A stretch of DNA of 64,000 bases from Macrocybe gigantea (taxonomy: Eukaryota > Basidiomycota > Agaricomycetes > Agaricales > Callistosporiaceae): contig SJRY01000328.1 of assembly GCA_011319805.1 (NCBI GenBank), forward strand, positions 30,090 to 94,089. Direction: 5' to 3'. The position numbers and the translations under genes were made by a program. Shown one piece after another: positions 1-9,725 of the stretch (the stretch's first letter is position 1; every line of letters begins with the position of its first letter). The notes beneath the pieces are model-generated. The model had not been told where the DNA came from. It did not search any database and saw nothing but the letters and a program-made list of their open reading frames with translations.

Positions 1-1006
1 AGGGATTGCTGGTTACACTTCAGAGCAGAGTGTTCCCAGTGCCAACAATGCTCGCAGAGAGGAACTCCTGGCAAGAAGAGAGTGGTGCAGAAGTGGCATC
101 GCCAGTTCCAGACCATGACCATGCAATTGTCCAGAGCCTTGACATTTTGGCCAGTTGACATATCCTCGATATTGAACCAAACGGTCATAGTATCAGAATT
201 CTTGGAGTTATGCATGATGCGGGGAACTCCAATGAGGGTGATGACATGATGCCGGAAAGCCTGAATCCTATGAGCACCCGCTTCGTAAAAGAACGGGCTT
301 CATGAAGTTGGTGACAGGCAACAAGCTATTTGCTCGCTGCTGTCGCGTCGCATGCGGACACACACTGATCAATGTGTATCGGGCATGGTTTAACTTTGTC
401 GAGAGCGATGAGTGCTCCTGCGGGTGGGGTCCTGAGGACTCTGTTCACATTATGACCTTGTGCCATATTTGGGACAGGCCAGCTGAATGCCAGTATGATG
501 CCTTTGTGCATTCCTGGTTTGTTAAGTACCTAATGTCTAATAAGGCAGCGGGTGCCTTTATCCCGGATCTGGGGGGTGGGTAACCGTGTCCTCGCAGTGG
601 GGGATGCTAAGGGTTATGGCTGTTTGCGGGGCCTTTGCATGGAAGTAACCGCAGCTGGCCTTCAGGCTGGGGGACCCAGAGCGCCTATCATAGTGTTTGA
701 TGAAAGTGAACACCGAGCTTCATTGCGCAGTGCATGCTCTGTGACACCTGTCGTTATGGGCCCTTTGGGACCCTTTATGTGGAATTGACCACGTCTGGCT
801 CCTAGGAGCTGGGGGACATGGGCTGAGCAAGTGAGCCAGCATGAACACGTGCCTAAGAGGCATGCGTACAGGCAGGAGACAACAGGGTGAATATGCCCTC
901 TATGTACATCCCTTCAGTCCAGTTTCCTTCGGACTAGTCATATTTATTGTAGGTACCAATGTGTATTTACAAGCGGACTGCCATCAAGTACCGCTATATA
1001 AATTGT

Positions 1007-1038
<32 letters not shown>

Positions 1039-2030
1039 CGAGGGTGATGAGGTCCAAAAATGAAGAATCTTGGAGAATCTCATATGCTTGCCGGGCAGTG
1101 ATGACACTTCCATCAGCATTGAAGTATGGTACGTCAAGCAGCTTCACATAGAAAACACTCATAGGAATAGTGAGCTCGACAGTGGATCCCGCTGGAGCAC
1201 ATTGGAGAGCAGCCTCACCCAAAATACCGAAGTCCTTGGGTGATGCACCTTTGTCATCAAACAAGAAAACAAGGAGACAGAGTGGTCCTGGATGGACTTG
1301 CATTGGATCCAGGATTTACTAGCCATCAGCCCTCGATTGAAGGCAGAGAGAAGAGTTCCAGCGGCAACAGAAGTATTGTCTGCAGGGAAAGTGAAGGTCA
1401 CCCTAACATTATGTCAGGATGGCCCATAGGAAGTGGACTTTGCCTTCTTCTTGGGCAGTCTGGAAGACTCCTCAGTTCCTTCCTTTTGCAAGAAGATGAT
1501 CTTCTCCATGGAGAGGTGTGGGAATGTCTTTTCCAGAGCTATGTGGCCCATCAAGCATAGAGACAGAGAACATGTTGACGTCACTGGCACTGCTGACCAG
1601 AGTTGCAATGCCCTCAGCGATAGCATATTGATATCCCACCAGGATGGAGATGGAAGATGAGCTGACCTTCAAGATCCAGGCCTTGAGGGTGGCGAGAGAC
1701 TCGGCTGTGGCCTTAGCTTCACCATGAAGGAACTGGTCACCTTTGGGGAAGATCGCAATGCCGATAGCATTATCATTGTATGCTGCCTCGGTGGACAGAA
1801 TTGACAGAGAGGGGGGAGCAGAAGGTCTGGTAGGTCCACCTGCATTAGAAGGATTGGTGTCATCGGTGTCCATGAGACCATTGCCACCTTGAAAAAGGAG
1901 GCTCTCACCCCCCCCGGGCTAGTGGAGGTGGAGCAGAAGAGTGGGATGGACCAGCAGTAGGCTGTCCAGGGTGCAGATTGAGCAGTGGTGGGCCACCACT
2001 GCCGATGATGTTGAGCAGGTCATCGCTCAT
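1..2030 (-). pseudogene. LINE-A ORF1, gag-like protein, broken
   Basis: The ATG is at 2030-2028 and starts MSDDLLNIIGSGG, close to the starts at 8700 and 14758. A C-run near 1908-1916 causes a frameshift. The frame then reads through about 1873-1472, shifts again around 1470-1490 (a segment with PKKKAKSTSYGP), has a TGA near 1414, and shifts once more near 1250. After the 245-1039 insert it continues to the left edge. The C-terminal part contains CEHCWHWEHSALKC, a CX2CX4HX4C zinc knuckle at about 50-12, as in LINE ORF1 nucleic-acid-binding proteins. ORF1 proteins of this kind coat the element RNA and act as chaperones. Assignment to LINE-A ORF1 rests on the zinc knuckle, the position after the LINE leader and repetition in three copies. 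It is not a host gene. Confidence 0.8.
245..1039 (+). mobile_element. LINE-A copy 2, 5'-truncated insertion with 11-bp target duplication
   Basis: This piece of the ORF2 C-terminus plus 3' UTR and poly(A) (about 1013-1038) is flanked by GAGGGTGATGA at 234-244 and 1040-1050. It starts inside the ORF2 end (CATGATGCCGGAAAGCC, matching 2802 onward). Residual coding at 302-583 shows the C-terminal zinc motif (CSCGWGPEDSVHIMTLC). 5' truncation, an A-tail and an 11-bp duplication are the marks of target-primed reverse transcription. Confidence 0.92.
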
Positions 2031-2840
2031 GGAAAAACTCTAATAAATCGGGCGATTTTCAGCCGATTTTCACGATTTCAAAAACAGGGGGTGCTCAAGG
2101 ATAACAGAATCTGGGTATGCAATTTGATCGAAGATCAGCCCAGCTGTTGATGCTGTAGAACAGTGGATGTGATGTGTGAGTGTTGTTTATAGATATTTAC
2201 AAGTGGGTGTTGCAGAAAGAGGTGGAACAGGCACTCATCGAGTGCCAGCTTGAGCCTAATTGTGTATATACCAGTAGTGATGGCACCGTGCCCATGAAAG
2301 CAGATACACTCAGACAGTCAGTGTATTTGTCCCGGGTCTACTAAGGCAATACACTTGTTTTCGAAACTCATCAGCCTGTCAGCAAAGCGATAAGCGATGA
2401 CTCCAAACTAATTGGATTGCGTATGTCAATTCAAAAGGCTATCGCACAGGATGGAGTTACATCCATTGTGTGCTTCCTTGACTTGATGAATGCAATCAAT
2501 TGCATCGTCAATTGCAATCCCCACTCTGTGCAGTTACATTCCATTACACTGTGCACTTCATTGCATGCTTGGTTCACCCTATCCAAGCTGTACCAGATTA
2601 CATTCTGGCATGTCCCTTCCTCCTGGAAGTGGGCTATTCAAGTTGAAGCACACAAGTCAGCACATGGCCTTGACATTCCTCAGGCACTTCATCCCTTCTA
2701 CACCACAGACGCACTCTGGAAGGAGGCAGATGATGACATGCATGCCTCTTGGTTCTATGATTCCAGAATCAAGAAATATATTGGCACTTCCACATTTCAA
2801 TTTCATGATGCAGGAAAGCCTGAATCCTATGAGTGCCCAC

Positions 2841-3068
2841 TGTTAAACAGAAAAGATGTCCTGACTAGGGATTGAACCCAGGACCTCCTGGACATATACC
2901 AGTAGCTCTACCACTGAGCTATCAGGCCTGATGGATCAACTTAGAAGTTGTATTTATAACCACCTCATCCTATATACCTTCACTCCAAGACACTATTTTG
3001 GTCTAGGTTCTTCGGTATCTTTGATATTAGTGGAGACAACAATGTGTCTGAATACACACAATCTAACA
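2841..3068 (-). mobile_element. 228-bp LTR-like element (TGTTA...TAACA) with CCCAC target duplication
   Basis: The element begins TGTTAAACAG and ends ATCTAACA, and is flanked by CCCAC at 2836-2840 and 3069-3073. Deleting it restores the LINE-A reading (GTGCCCACTTCATAAAAG). TG...CA ends, short inverted tips and a 5-bp duplication are the marks of a solo LTR or a very small LTR element. On the minus strand it also has a GGTATATAGG TATA-like box near 2972 and a tRNA-like gene at 2928-2857. No second copy is seen in the window. It could be a TRIM/SMART-type solo LTR. Confidence 0.8.
2857..2928 (-). tRNA. tRNA-like gene inside the LTR-like element (anticodon position UAU, degenerate)
   Basis: Seventy-two nt fold by eye into a cloverleaf. 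The acceptor GGCCTGA/TCAGGAC has one mismatch. The D arm is GCTC-AGTGGTA-GAGC, the anticodon stem ACTGG/CCAGG has its outer pair mismatched, and the T arm is CTGGG-TTCAATC-CCTAG. Box A (TAGCTCAGTGG) and box B (GGTTCAATCCC) fit RNA polymerase III consensus, and a TTTT terminator follows at about 2851-2854. The loop reads TATATGT, placing UAU at 34-36, but base 33 is A rather than U and no CCA is encoded. It is therefore more likely a captured or SINE-type tRNA than a working isoacceptor. Confidence 0.65.
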
Positions 3069-3814
3069 CCCACTTCATAAAAGAACGGGTTTCATGAAGT
3101 TGGTGACCAGCAATGAGCTATTTGCTCGCTGCTGTCGCATTGCATGCAGACACGTGCCGATCAATGTGTATCGAGCACAGTTCAACTTTGTCAAGAGCGA
3201 TGAATGCTCCTGCCGATGAGGGCCTGAAAACCCCGTCCATGTCATGACCCTGTGCCGTAATTGGACAAGGCCAGCTGAATGCCAGTATGACACCTTTGTG
3301 CATGCCTGGTTTGTTAAGTACCTCATATTGAATAAGGCAGTGGGTACTTTTATCCTGGATCCGGGGGGCAGGTAACTGCCCTGTCACAGTGGGGATAGGG
3401 TTATGGCTCCTCGCAGAGCCTTTGCACAGAAGTAACTGCAGCCAGCCTTGGACTGGGGGACCTAGAGCATTAAACTAGTGGGGTGTTTGACAAAAGCGAA
3501 TACCAAGCTTCATTGTGATTCGCAGTTTTGGTGATGCTTGATCGTTATGGGCCCTGTTGGACCCTTTATGTAGAACTGACCACATCTGGCTCCTAGGAGC
3601 TGGGGGACGCAGGCCAAGCGGGTGAGCTAGCATGAGCACGAGTCTAAATAGTGCACGCATGGACATGACAGAACAGGGTTAGTGTGCCCTCTATGTATAT
3701 CTCCTCAGTCTGGTGTAAGTCAGACTAGTTGTATTTATTGTAGGTACCTCTGTGTATTTACAAGCAGACTGCTATCAAGCACCCCTTTATAAATTGTTGA
3801 TTTAAAAAAAAAAA

Positions 3815-3909
3815 TGAAAATGAAAGGTGGAAGTACCAATATACTTCTTGACTCCAGACATCTGGAACCAAGTGAGGTGTATATCATCATCTACCTCTTT
3901 TTGAAGAGC
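3815..3909 (-). repeat. LINE-A ORF2 fragment
   Basis: Ninety-five bases match the segment seen at 6268-6360 and 10431-10520 (GGTGGAAGTACCAATATAC and onward). It is a scrap between two A/T-tailed ends, with no coding value. Confidence 0.75.
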
Positions 3910-3998
3910 TTTTTTTTTTTTTTTTAAATCAACAATTTATATAGCGGTGCTTGATGGCAGTCTGCTTGTAAATACACGACAAAGTTTAGGGCCCTCAT
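3910..3998 (-). repeat. S1 retroposon, 3' tail fragment
   Basis: A T-run (3910-3925) is followed by the LINE-A-type 3' end and then AAAGTTTAGGGCCCTC, which is the S1 junction seen at 35643 and 42615. Only the last ~90 bases of an S1 copy are present. It abuts the tRNA-like head of another S1 copy in the opposite direction. Confidence 0.75.
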
Positions 3999-4774
3999 GG
4001 GCCCCAGTAGCCCAGTAGTTTAATCACCACTAAGACTAGAGAGGTGGCTATGCAGTCACTGGAAAGGTTGTGGGTTCAATTTCCACTCATCCCCTGTACC
4101 TTAAAAATAGGGATAGGCATGTGACTCATTATCAGTTACAGTTATGTGCTCAGTGACTCAGGTTGGTAATCAACTCTGAGGCAGTATCATAGTTATGTGA
4201 CCTTCCATAACTAGGGTGGTAACCTGGTCACATGATAGGGATGATTGTGGGAGCCCAAAGTAGCAGGTCAGGTGATCCCTGATAGGCCATGTCTGAAATA
4301 GTCATATGATTAGTCATGTGATCAAGTAGGGAGTGAAAGCACAGGGCATGGTAAGCAGGGGAGAAAGGTGAGAACCACCCAACCTATGATGCGCACCCTG
4401 TAATGGGGCATTTCAGAGCATGTGTGCTTCTGGAAGGTGTGCGCACTCTGTAATAGGGAGTCTCTTTGGACTGCAAGCTTAGGACAGGACACCCCCCACC
4501 AGTTAATCTCAGGCCCAGTCTAACTAACTGGATTAGGCAGAGAACCTGGTCGTTAGTTAGTGTTGGTAGTGTGGACTGGTCCTTGGGCACACTTGGAAGT
4601 CCCCAGGCCCAGGGGTAGCCACTACATGATCATAAAGCAACTACTCAGATGGGCTAAGACCTTCTCATGGGGCATGCATAACTGGGTTAAGCATGGGTGT
4701 AGAACTCCCTGGCCTAGGCCTTAGGTCTAGAATGCACACTGGAGCTAGATGCTGGCAAGGCAAGACCTAAGGCT
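3999..4774 (+). mobile_element. S1 retroposon, 5' two-thirds with tRNA-like head
   Basis: The head has box A (TAGCCCAGTAG at about 4008) and box B (GGTTCAATTTCC at about 4072), spaced as in a long-variable-arm tRNA of the Ser/Leu type. The body matches the S1 copies at 27690 onward, 34947 onward and 42527-43563. It stops at 4774, where a G3 LTR begins. No reading frame is shared between copies, so it is a non-coding element. Confidence 0.8.
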
Positions 4775-5117
4775 TGTTAGAAATGCCCCTCCTGTCCAGA
4801 CTTGTGCATAGGACAAGACCCAGGCTATACACCTAGCAATGCACAGCACAAGCTATGCACGTAGTAATGCGTAGTAAATGGCTGTGTCCGCAGCAGTGCA
4901 CAGCCTACAGCTGTGCCCGCAGCAATGCGCAGCCTATGGCTGTGCACACAGCCTTCTACACGTATATATAGGTAGCACAGAGCGCCTTGAAGTCCCCAGT
5001 ATTCTCACTCAGGACTTCTAGGCAAGTACTTGTACATAACTCAATTACTAGTGTTCTCACTCAGGACTTCTAGGTTCTAAGACTCATCCAGAGTGTTCCC
5101 TGTGCCTAGTTTTAACA
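4775..5117 (+). mobile_element. G3 LTR (343 bp), solo or remnant
   Basis: The sequence starts TGTTAGAAATG and ends TTTTAACA. It contains a TATATATAGG box near 4963 and a directly repeated segment ending CACTCAGGACTTCTAG (near 5009 and 5058). Its last ~85 bases recur at 16797-16881, ending at the same TTTTAACA. No 5-bp duplication is visible, so either the partner flank was lost or internal G3 sequence follows at 5118-5267. Confidence 0.6.
4834..4950 (+). repeat. Short tandem array within the G3 LTR, ~27-29 bp units
   Basis: About four diverged units follow the pattern GCAGCAATGCRCAGCCTAYRGCTGTGC. It lies just upstream of the TATA-like box, where LTR enhancer repeats are often found. A promoter role is inference only. 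Confidence 0.6.
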
Positions 5118-5267
5118 GGTTATGGGCCTCAGCCTCTAACAGCCTTATCAGACATATACCAAGAGTCCGGATTTCCTTCCATCTTTCCCCTTCTTTGACT
5201 GTACTAGCCTGGAGTTCACTCTCCTTATAGGGTGTGTGTCTAAGTTTAGTAGTTAGGAGCACCAACT
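5118..5267. other. Unassigned segment between G3 LTR and LINE-A
   Basis: About 150 bases match nothing else in the window. They start directly after the G3 LTR end, so they may be the first internal bases of a G3 element. They read in frame with the neighbouring LINE-A piece on the minus strand for some distance, which I take as chance. Confidence 0.4.
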
Positions 5268-5487
5268 TAAAGTACGAGGGCCAGTGTCCCAGTTCCAAAT
5301 ATGTATTAGCAATGTTCAGGACAAAACCAGCTAAGTGAGGGAATTTCATCAGCTGCTTGATATGGCTCCAAGATAGGTGATCTGGGCCTGGAGCAGACAT
5401 GTTGCTACAGGGCTCTAAGGACTCTCAGAGTTCTGCAGCAGAGAACGGAATCCAGTCCCAAACCAAATAAGACTCAAGATCATCAAG
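5268..5487 (-). repeat. LINE-A ORF2 fragment, start of the RT region
   Basis: The minus strand encodes SAPGPDHLSWSHIKQLMKF, the N-terminal RT motif found also at 18238-18150 and 40260-40200. It is cut at 5487 by the tail of another LINE-A copy. Confidence 0.8.
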
Positions 5488-7054
5488 TTTTTTTTTTTTT
5501 TTTTTAAATCAATAATTTATATAGCAGTGCTCAGTAGCAGTCTGCTTGTAAATACATGAAGGTACCTACAATAAATACAACTAGTCCAATAGGAGCAGAC
5601 TGAGGGAATGTACATAGAGGGTGCACTAACTCTGTTGTCTCCTGCCTGTGCCCATGCCAGTTAGGCTCACACCCATGCTTACTCATCTGCTAGGCCTGCA
5701 TCCCCCAGCTCCTAGGAGCCAGATGTGGTCATTTACATGTAAAGGGTCTAAAGGGGTGAATAATGACAAGTGTTGCAGAATCTGCAATATGCAATGAAGC
5801 TCAGTATTCGCTTTTGTCAAACACCCCACTGGATCGATGCTCTAGGTCTCTCAGCCTAAAGGCTGGCTGCGGTTGCTTCCATGCAAAGGCCCTGCAAGGA
5901 GCCATAACCCAGAGAGTCTCCCACTGTGAAAGGGCAGTTACCTGCCCCCTGGATCTGAGATAAAAGCACCTGCTGCCTTATTAGATGTTAGATATGTATT
6001 TAATGAACCACAAAGGCATCATACTGGCATTCAGTTGGTCTATTCCAGCTATAGCACAGACTCATAATATGGATGGAGTCCTCAGACCTATGTCCATAAG
6101 GGCATTTATTGCTCTCGACAAAATTGAACCATGCTTGATATACATTAATCAGCATGTAGCCACAAGCAATGTGACAGCAATAAGCAAACAGCTCATTGCC
6201 TGTCACCAACTTCATGAAGCCCATTCTTTTATAGAGCGGGCACTTATAGGACTCTAGCTTTCCTGCCTCATGAAAGTGAAACATGGAAGTGCCAATGTAT
6301 TTCTTGATCCCAGTGTTGTGGAACCAAGAGGTATGCTTATCATCATCTGCCTCCTTGCAGAGTGCATCAGTAGTGTAAAGAGAATGGAGTCCTTGAGGGA
6401 TATCGAAGCCATGTGCCAACTTGTGTGCCTCGACTTGAATAGCCCATTTCCAATGGGAAGGGACATGCCAGAATGTAATCTGGTGCAGCTCGGATTGGGC
6501 ACACCAAGCATGCAATGAAGTGCATAGAGCAATGGAATGTATCTGCACAGAGTGAGAATTGCAATCGACAATATAGTTAATAGCATTCATCAAGTCAAGA
6601 AAGCACATGGCAGTTATAACTCCATCTTGTATGATGGCCTTTTGGATTGACATGCATAATCCAATCAGCTCAGAATACACTGACTATTTGTTGAGTGCAT
6701 CTACTTTTATGGGCATGGCACTATCACTACTGGTATATATGCAATTAGACTCAAGCTGGCACTCAGCGAGTGCCTGCTCAAGAGATGTGCAGTAGGCCTT
6801 GATAGAGTCTTTATCTTTGCCAAAAAGCTTATGGATCTCAAGGCAGCTGCTGAATTCATCAATGAGCAGCCTGCCTGGATTATTCACATCTGTGAAATAG
6901 TCCATGGATAAAAAGTTTGATGGTTTAAGGTCTACCAAGTCCTTGAGGGGGGACTTTAGCACATTGCACTGCCTGTCTGATAAGGAGGCCAGATTCTTTG
7001 ACCTAGAAGGATCACCCCCACAATGGGTGGGGTAGTCAGCAATCTGAGGGCATG

Positions 7055-7058
<4 letters not shown>
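5488..7058 (-). mobile_element. LINE-A copy, RNase H to tail, 5'-truncated
   Basis: It has a T-run at 5488-5505, the 3' UTR, then ORF2 C-terminus and RNase H on the minus strand. The frame 6680-6000 is open for 226 codons with ELIGLCMSIQKAI, CFLDLMNAINYI and the terminal zinc motif CPYGHRSEDSIHIMSLC. Upstream, 7211-6684 carries the SSDSAMP RNase H segment. It is CpG-poor compared with the copy at 9726-12036. It ends at 7058, where the S2 T-run starts. Confidence 0.88.
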
Positions 7059-7085
<27 letters not shown>

Positions 7086-8290
7086 CTTTAAATCAACAAT
7101 TTGTATAGCAGTGCTCGATAGCAGTCCGCTTGTAAATAGACATGGGTACCTATGATAAATACAACTAGTCTGAGTAAGACCAGACTGAGGGGATGTACAT
7201 AGAGGGTGCACTAACCCTGCTGTCTCCTGCCTATGTGCATGCCATTTAGGTGCACACTTGTGCTGGCTCGCCTGCTTGGCCTGCGTCCCCCAGCTCCTAG
7301 GAGCCAGATGTGGTCAATTCCATGTAAAGAGTCCAAAAGGACCCATAACAAACATGAAGTTTAGCCCCCCCCTCTTGCAGGAGAGGCGGCTTATCCTAGC
7401 TTCAGGCCTGACCCTCTGTTGTGCTATGGAGGTGGCCCATTATCTGGGAGTTTCACACTTCAGATTCAACTTAAGCAGTTACCTGGATGTATTATCCTAG
7501 GAACCACCAATAGAGGAGTTAGGTCTCTCGAGCCAAGGACTGGAGACTGCCCAGCCTTGCTACATTCCAGTAGTGTCAGGGGCACAATTCCCAGTCCTGC
7601 CTTTCTGTTCCTCAGCAGATGGTTTACAGATGCATCATGTGCATGGATCCCCATCTGTCCAAGGTCTCTGTCATGCTATATGCCTGCCAGACTGGCATCC
7701 AATATCACAGCAAGGTTGCCCTTACTGAACGGGTCTGGATCTACTTCCGCCAACTTAAGCAAGTGATGTACTGCAGTGGCTAACCTCTGTGGACCCCTAC
7801 TTCAGGCAGCTCATACAGTACTGGGTACCATGTTGGCTCAAACACCATCAGGTGGTTATTAGCCTGATTCCCAGTATGGTCCCTTATCCTTTTGGCCTCT
7901 ATGCTTTGAAATCAGGGATTATGTATAGTCTGCCAGATTAAGGCATTGTCTGGCACTTACATTCCAAGGCCATCCATGCCAAGGGAAACCCAGTCATATG
8001 AGTTAGGGTCATGTAATACTTGACCCACATAGTGGGATAAGTCACATGTGTGACACATAACCCAGCTTATATCATGTGCCAGCTGCTTAGTCATATGACC
8101 AAGTCACCTCCCTCATGGGAACAACTATCTCAAGGTTGTGATACTTCCTATCTGTGTCATGTGGAACCAGCTCCAGACACTTCTGAATACAAATCTGAAG
8201 ATGCCACATCTAGGACTAGAACCTGCAGCTTCATGGATTGCCACATCCACAGGACTACCTGACTGCATTTACTGCTATACCAACCAGCCC
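7059..8290 (-). mobile_element. S2 retroposon, full length (tRNA-like head, ~930-bp body, LINE-A tail)
   Basis: Read on the minus strand from 8290, the head has box A-like TTGGTATAGCAG and box B GGTTCTAGTCC (near 8223). The body continues to CTAAACTTC at 7356, and then about 290 bases of LINE-A 3' UTR end in the A-run (7059-7085). Body pieces recur at 15227-15692, 43564-43655 and 45771-46021. No conserved reading frame is present. The arrangement fits a SINE-like element using the LINE-A enzyme, but at 1.23 kb it is far longer than ordinary SINEs. Confidence 0.78.
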
Positions 8291-8296
8291 TGCAAG

Positions 8297-8512
8297 ATCT
8301 CTGACTAAAACCTTTAGCAATACAACAAGCTTTGTAGCACTCAATCAAGCCATCTGCATTGTGTTTGACCTTGAAAACCCCATCCACAACCAATAGCCTT
8401 CTTTTCTAGAGGCAAGTCCACAATCTCCCATGTCCCATACTTTATAAGAGATATAATCTCTTCATTATATGCTTTCTGCCACTTGTGAGCATCCAGACAT
8501 TCAACACCTCTT
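8297..8512 (-). pseudogene. Ty1/copia reverse transcriptase fragment
   Basis: Two overlapping minus-strand frames encode AHKWQKAYNEEIISLIKYGT, then the WEIVDLP...KKAIGC stretch, and after a frameshift VFKVKHNADGLIECYKAC and CIAKGFSQR. This is the start of the RT domain of Ty1/copia polyproteins (family form: W..A...E...L..N.TW.LV.LP..K..I..KWVFK.K...DG...R.KARLVAKG). Only about 70 codons remain, with no LTRs, so it is a relic. Confidence 0.85.
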
Positions 8513-9120
8513 TCTGCAATGCCCACTTGTAAATAATTATAAATGACACTCACACATTGCACAACTCATTCTCAGTGTCGATACTTGAGCCAATCTCTGA
8601 TCTTGTTGCATATCTGGAGTTATACATCCTTAAGCACTTCCCATTTCTCATATTGCAAAAATCAGCTAAAAATCAACCGATTAAAACTAGAGTTTATCAA
8701 TGAGCAATGACCCACTCAATATCATTGGTGGCAGTGGGGGTGCTGGGCCTCCATCACTCAATCTGAATTCCGGTCAGCATGCAGTTCCTACTGCAGGCTT
8801 TTCAAGCACCCAGGTGCTTCTCTTCCCATCATTGGATAGGAGGGACAGCCTCCTCTTTCAAGGCAATGACAGTCTCATAGACACTGACATTCCTCAGTTT
8901 GGTGATGTTGGAGGACCCTTCAGCCCCTCTGCTCTACCTTTCCTATCTGTACTCTCTACTGAGGTAGCCTACAATAATGATTCTATTGTCATTGTAGCCT
9001 TTGCAGAAGGAGACTGATTCCTTTATGGTAAAGCTAAGGCTGCTGCTGAATCCCTCACTAGCCTTAAGGACTGGTTCCAAAAGGTTGGCTTTTCATGTGT
9101 CTCTATTTTGGCAGGCTATT
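8513..9120 (+). mobile_element. LINE-A copy, 5' leader and ORF1 start; outermost level of a three-deep nest
   Basis: The leader begins near AACACCTCTTTCTGCAA, as in copies 1 and 14561 onward, and ORF1 starts at 8700. At 9120 the copy is interrupted by another LINE-A. It resumes at 13521 and runs to about 13918. The duplications are 9106-9120 and 13521-13535, 15 bp with three mismatches. Confidence 0.85.
8700..9017 (+). pseudogene. LINE-A ORF1, N-terminal part
   Basis: The frame starts MSNDPLNIIGGSGGAGPP. It shares the conserved block LSVLSTEVAYNNDSIVIV with copies 1 (LSILSTEAAYNDNAIGIA) and 14758. A TGA at 9015-9017 (…EGD*FLYGKAKAAAES) ends it, but the coding continues to 9118 at the insertion point and again from 13521. 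The conserved tail past the stop shows this is decay and not the real protein end. The role is inferred from the other copies: an RNA-binding ORF1 protein. Confidence 0.75.
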
Positions 9121-9725
9121 TTTTTTTTTTTTTTAAATCAACAATTTATAAAGCAGTGCTCAGTGGCAGTCTGCTTGTAAATACATGAGGGTACCTATAA
9201 TAAATACAACTAGTCTGACTAAAACCAGATTGAGGAGATATACATGGAGGGCACACTAACCCTGTTCTCTTGTGCTTATGCCCAGGCCACTTAGACTCAC
9301 ACTTGTGCTAACTCGCCTGCTCAGCCTGCATCCCCAGCTCCTAGGAGCCAGATGTGGTCAATTCTATGTAAAGGGTCCAAAAGGGCCCATAATAAACAAG
9401 TATCGCAGAGTCTGCAAATCACAATAAAGCTTGGCATTTGCTTTCATCAAATACCATACTGACTTGATGCTCTGAGTCCCCCAGCCTGAAGGCTGGCTGT
9501 GGTCACTTCCAAGCAAAGGCCCTGCAAGGAGCCATAACCCAAAGCATCCCCTGCTATGAAAGGGCAGTTACCCACCCTCCCAATCCGGGATAAAAGCACC
9601 TGCTGCCTTATTCGATGTTAGATACTTAACAAACCAGGAATGCACAAAGGCATCATACTGGCATTCATTTGGCCTGTTCCAGTTATGGTACAGAGTCATG
9701 ACATGGATAGAGTCTTCAGGCCCTC
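9121..9725 (-). mobile_element. LINE-A copy, middle level of nest, 3' part
   Basis: A T-run at 9119-9134 is followed by the 3' UTR and the ORF2 end on the minus strand. It is interrupted after GTCTTCAGGCCCTC (9712-9725) and resumes at 12051. Confidence 0.9.

Larger units (their letters stand above)
1..2225 (-). mobile_element. LINE-A copy 1, 5' UTR and ORF1 region, split by LINE-A copy 2
   Basis: This minus-strand non-LTR element runs off the left edge. Its 5' leader (about 2225-2031) matches the leaders before 8700 and 14758, including the blocks around AAATCGGCTGA and TAGAGTTT just before the start codon. It is split at 234-244 by a second LINE-A copy. Removing that insert joins the two halves in one coding sequence. 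The right border abuts another LINE-A fragment in the opposite direction. The copy is old and carries frameshifts. Confidence 0.85.
2226..3814 (+). mobile_element. LINE-A copy 3, RNase H to 3' end, split by a small LTR-like element
   Basis: It begins within the RNase H domain (the ASSDG-like segment near 2270) and continues through FLDLMNAINCI at about 2473-2505, the C-terminal zinc motif (3180-3260), the 3' UTR and an A-run at 3804-3814. A 228-bp element with 5-bp duplications interrupts it at 2841-3068. Multiple stops are present, so it is inactive. No clear target duplication is seen for this copy; its left end directly abuts the 5' end of copy 1. Confidence 0.88.

Noticed and set aside
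1013..1038. A- and T-runs as transcription terminators
   Set aside because: Every such run sits at the end of a LINE-A or S1/S2 copy and is an A-tail.
944..2030. Several overlapping minus-strand frames that look like a host gene of low complexity
   Set aside because: The same start and blocks recur at 8700 and 14758 after the same leader, and a zinc knuckle ends the protein. It is LINE-A ORF1.
2216..3830. Target duplication for LINE-A copy 3 (GAAAGAGGTGG against GAAAGGTGG)
   Set aside because: The right-hand match belongs to the neighbouring LINE-A fragment itself, so the similarity is not a duplication.
5077..5400. Open minus-strand frame joining the LINE-A RT start to sequence inside the G3 LTR
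   Set aside because: Only the first third matches LINE-A; the rest crosses an element border, so the long frame is chance.
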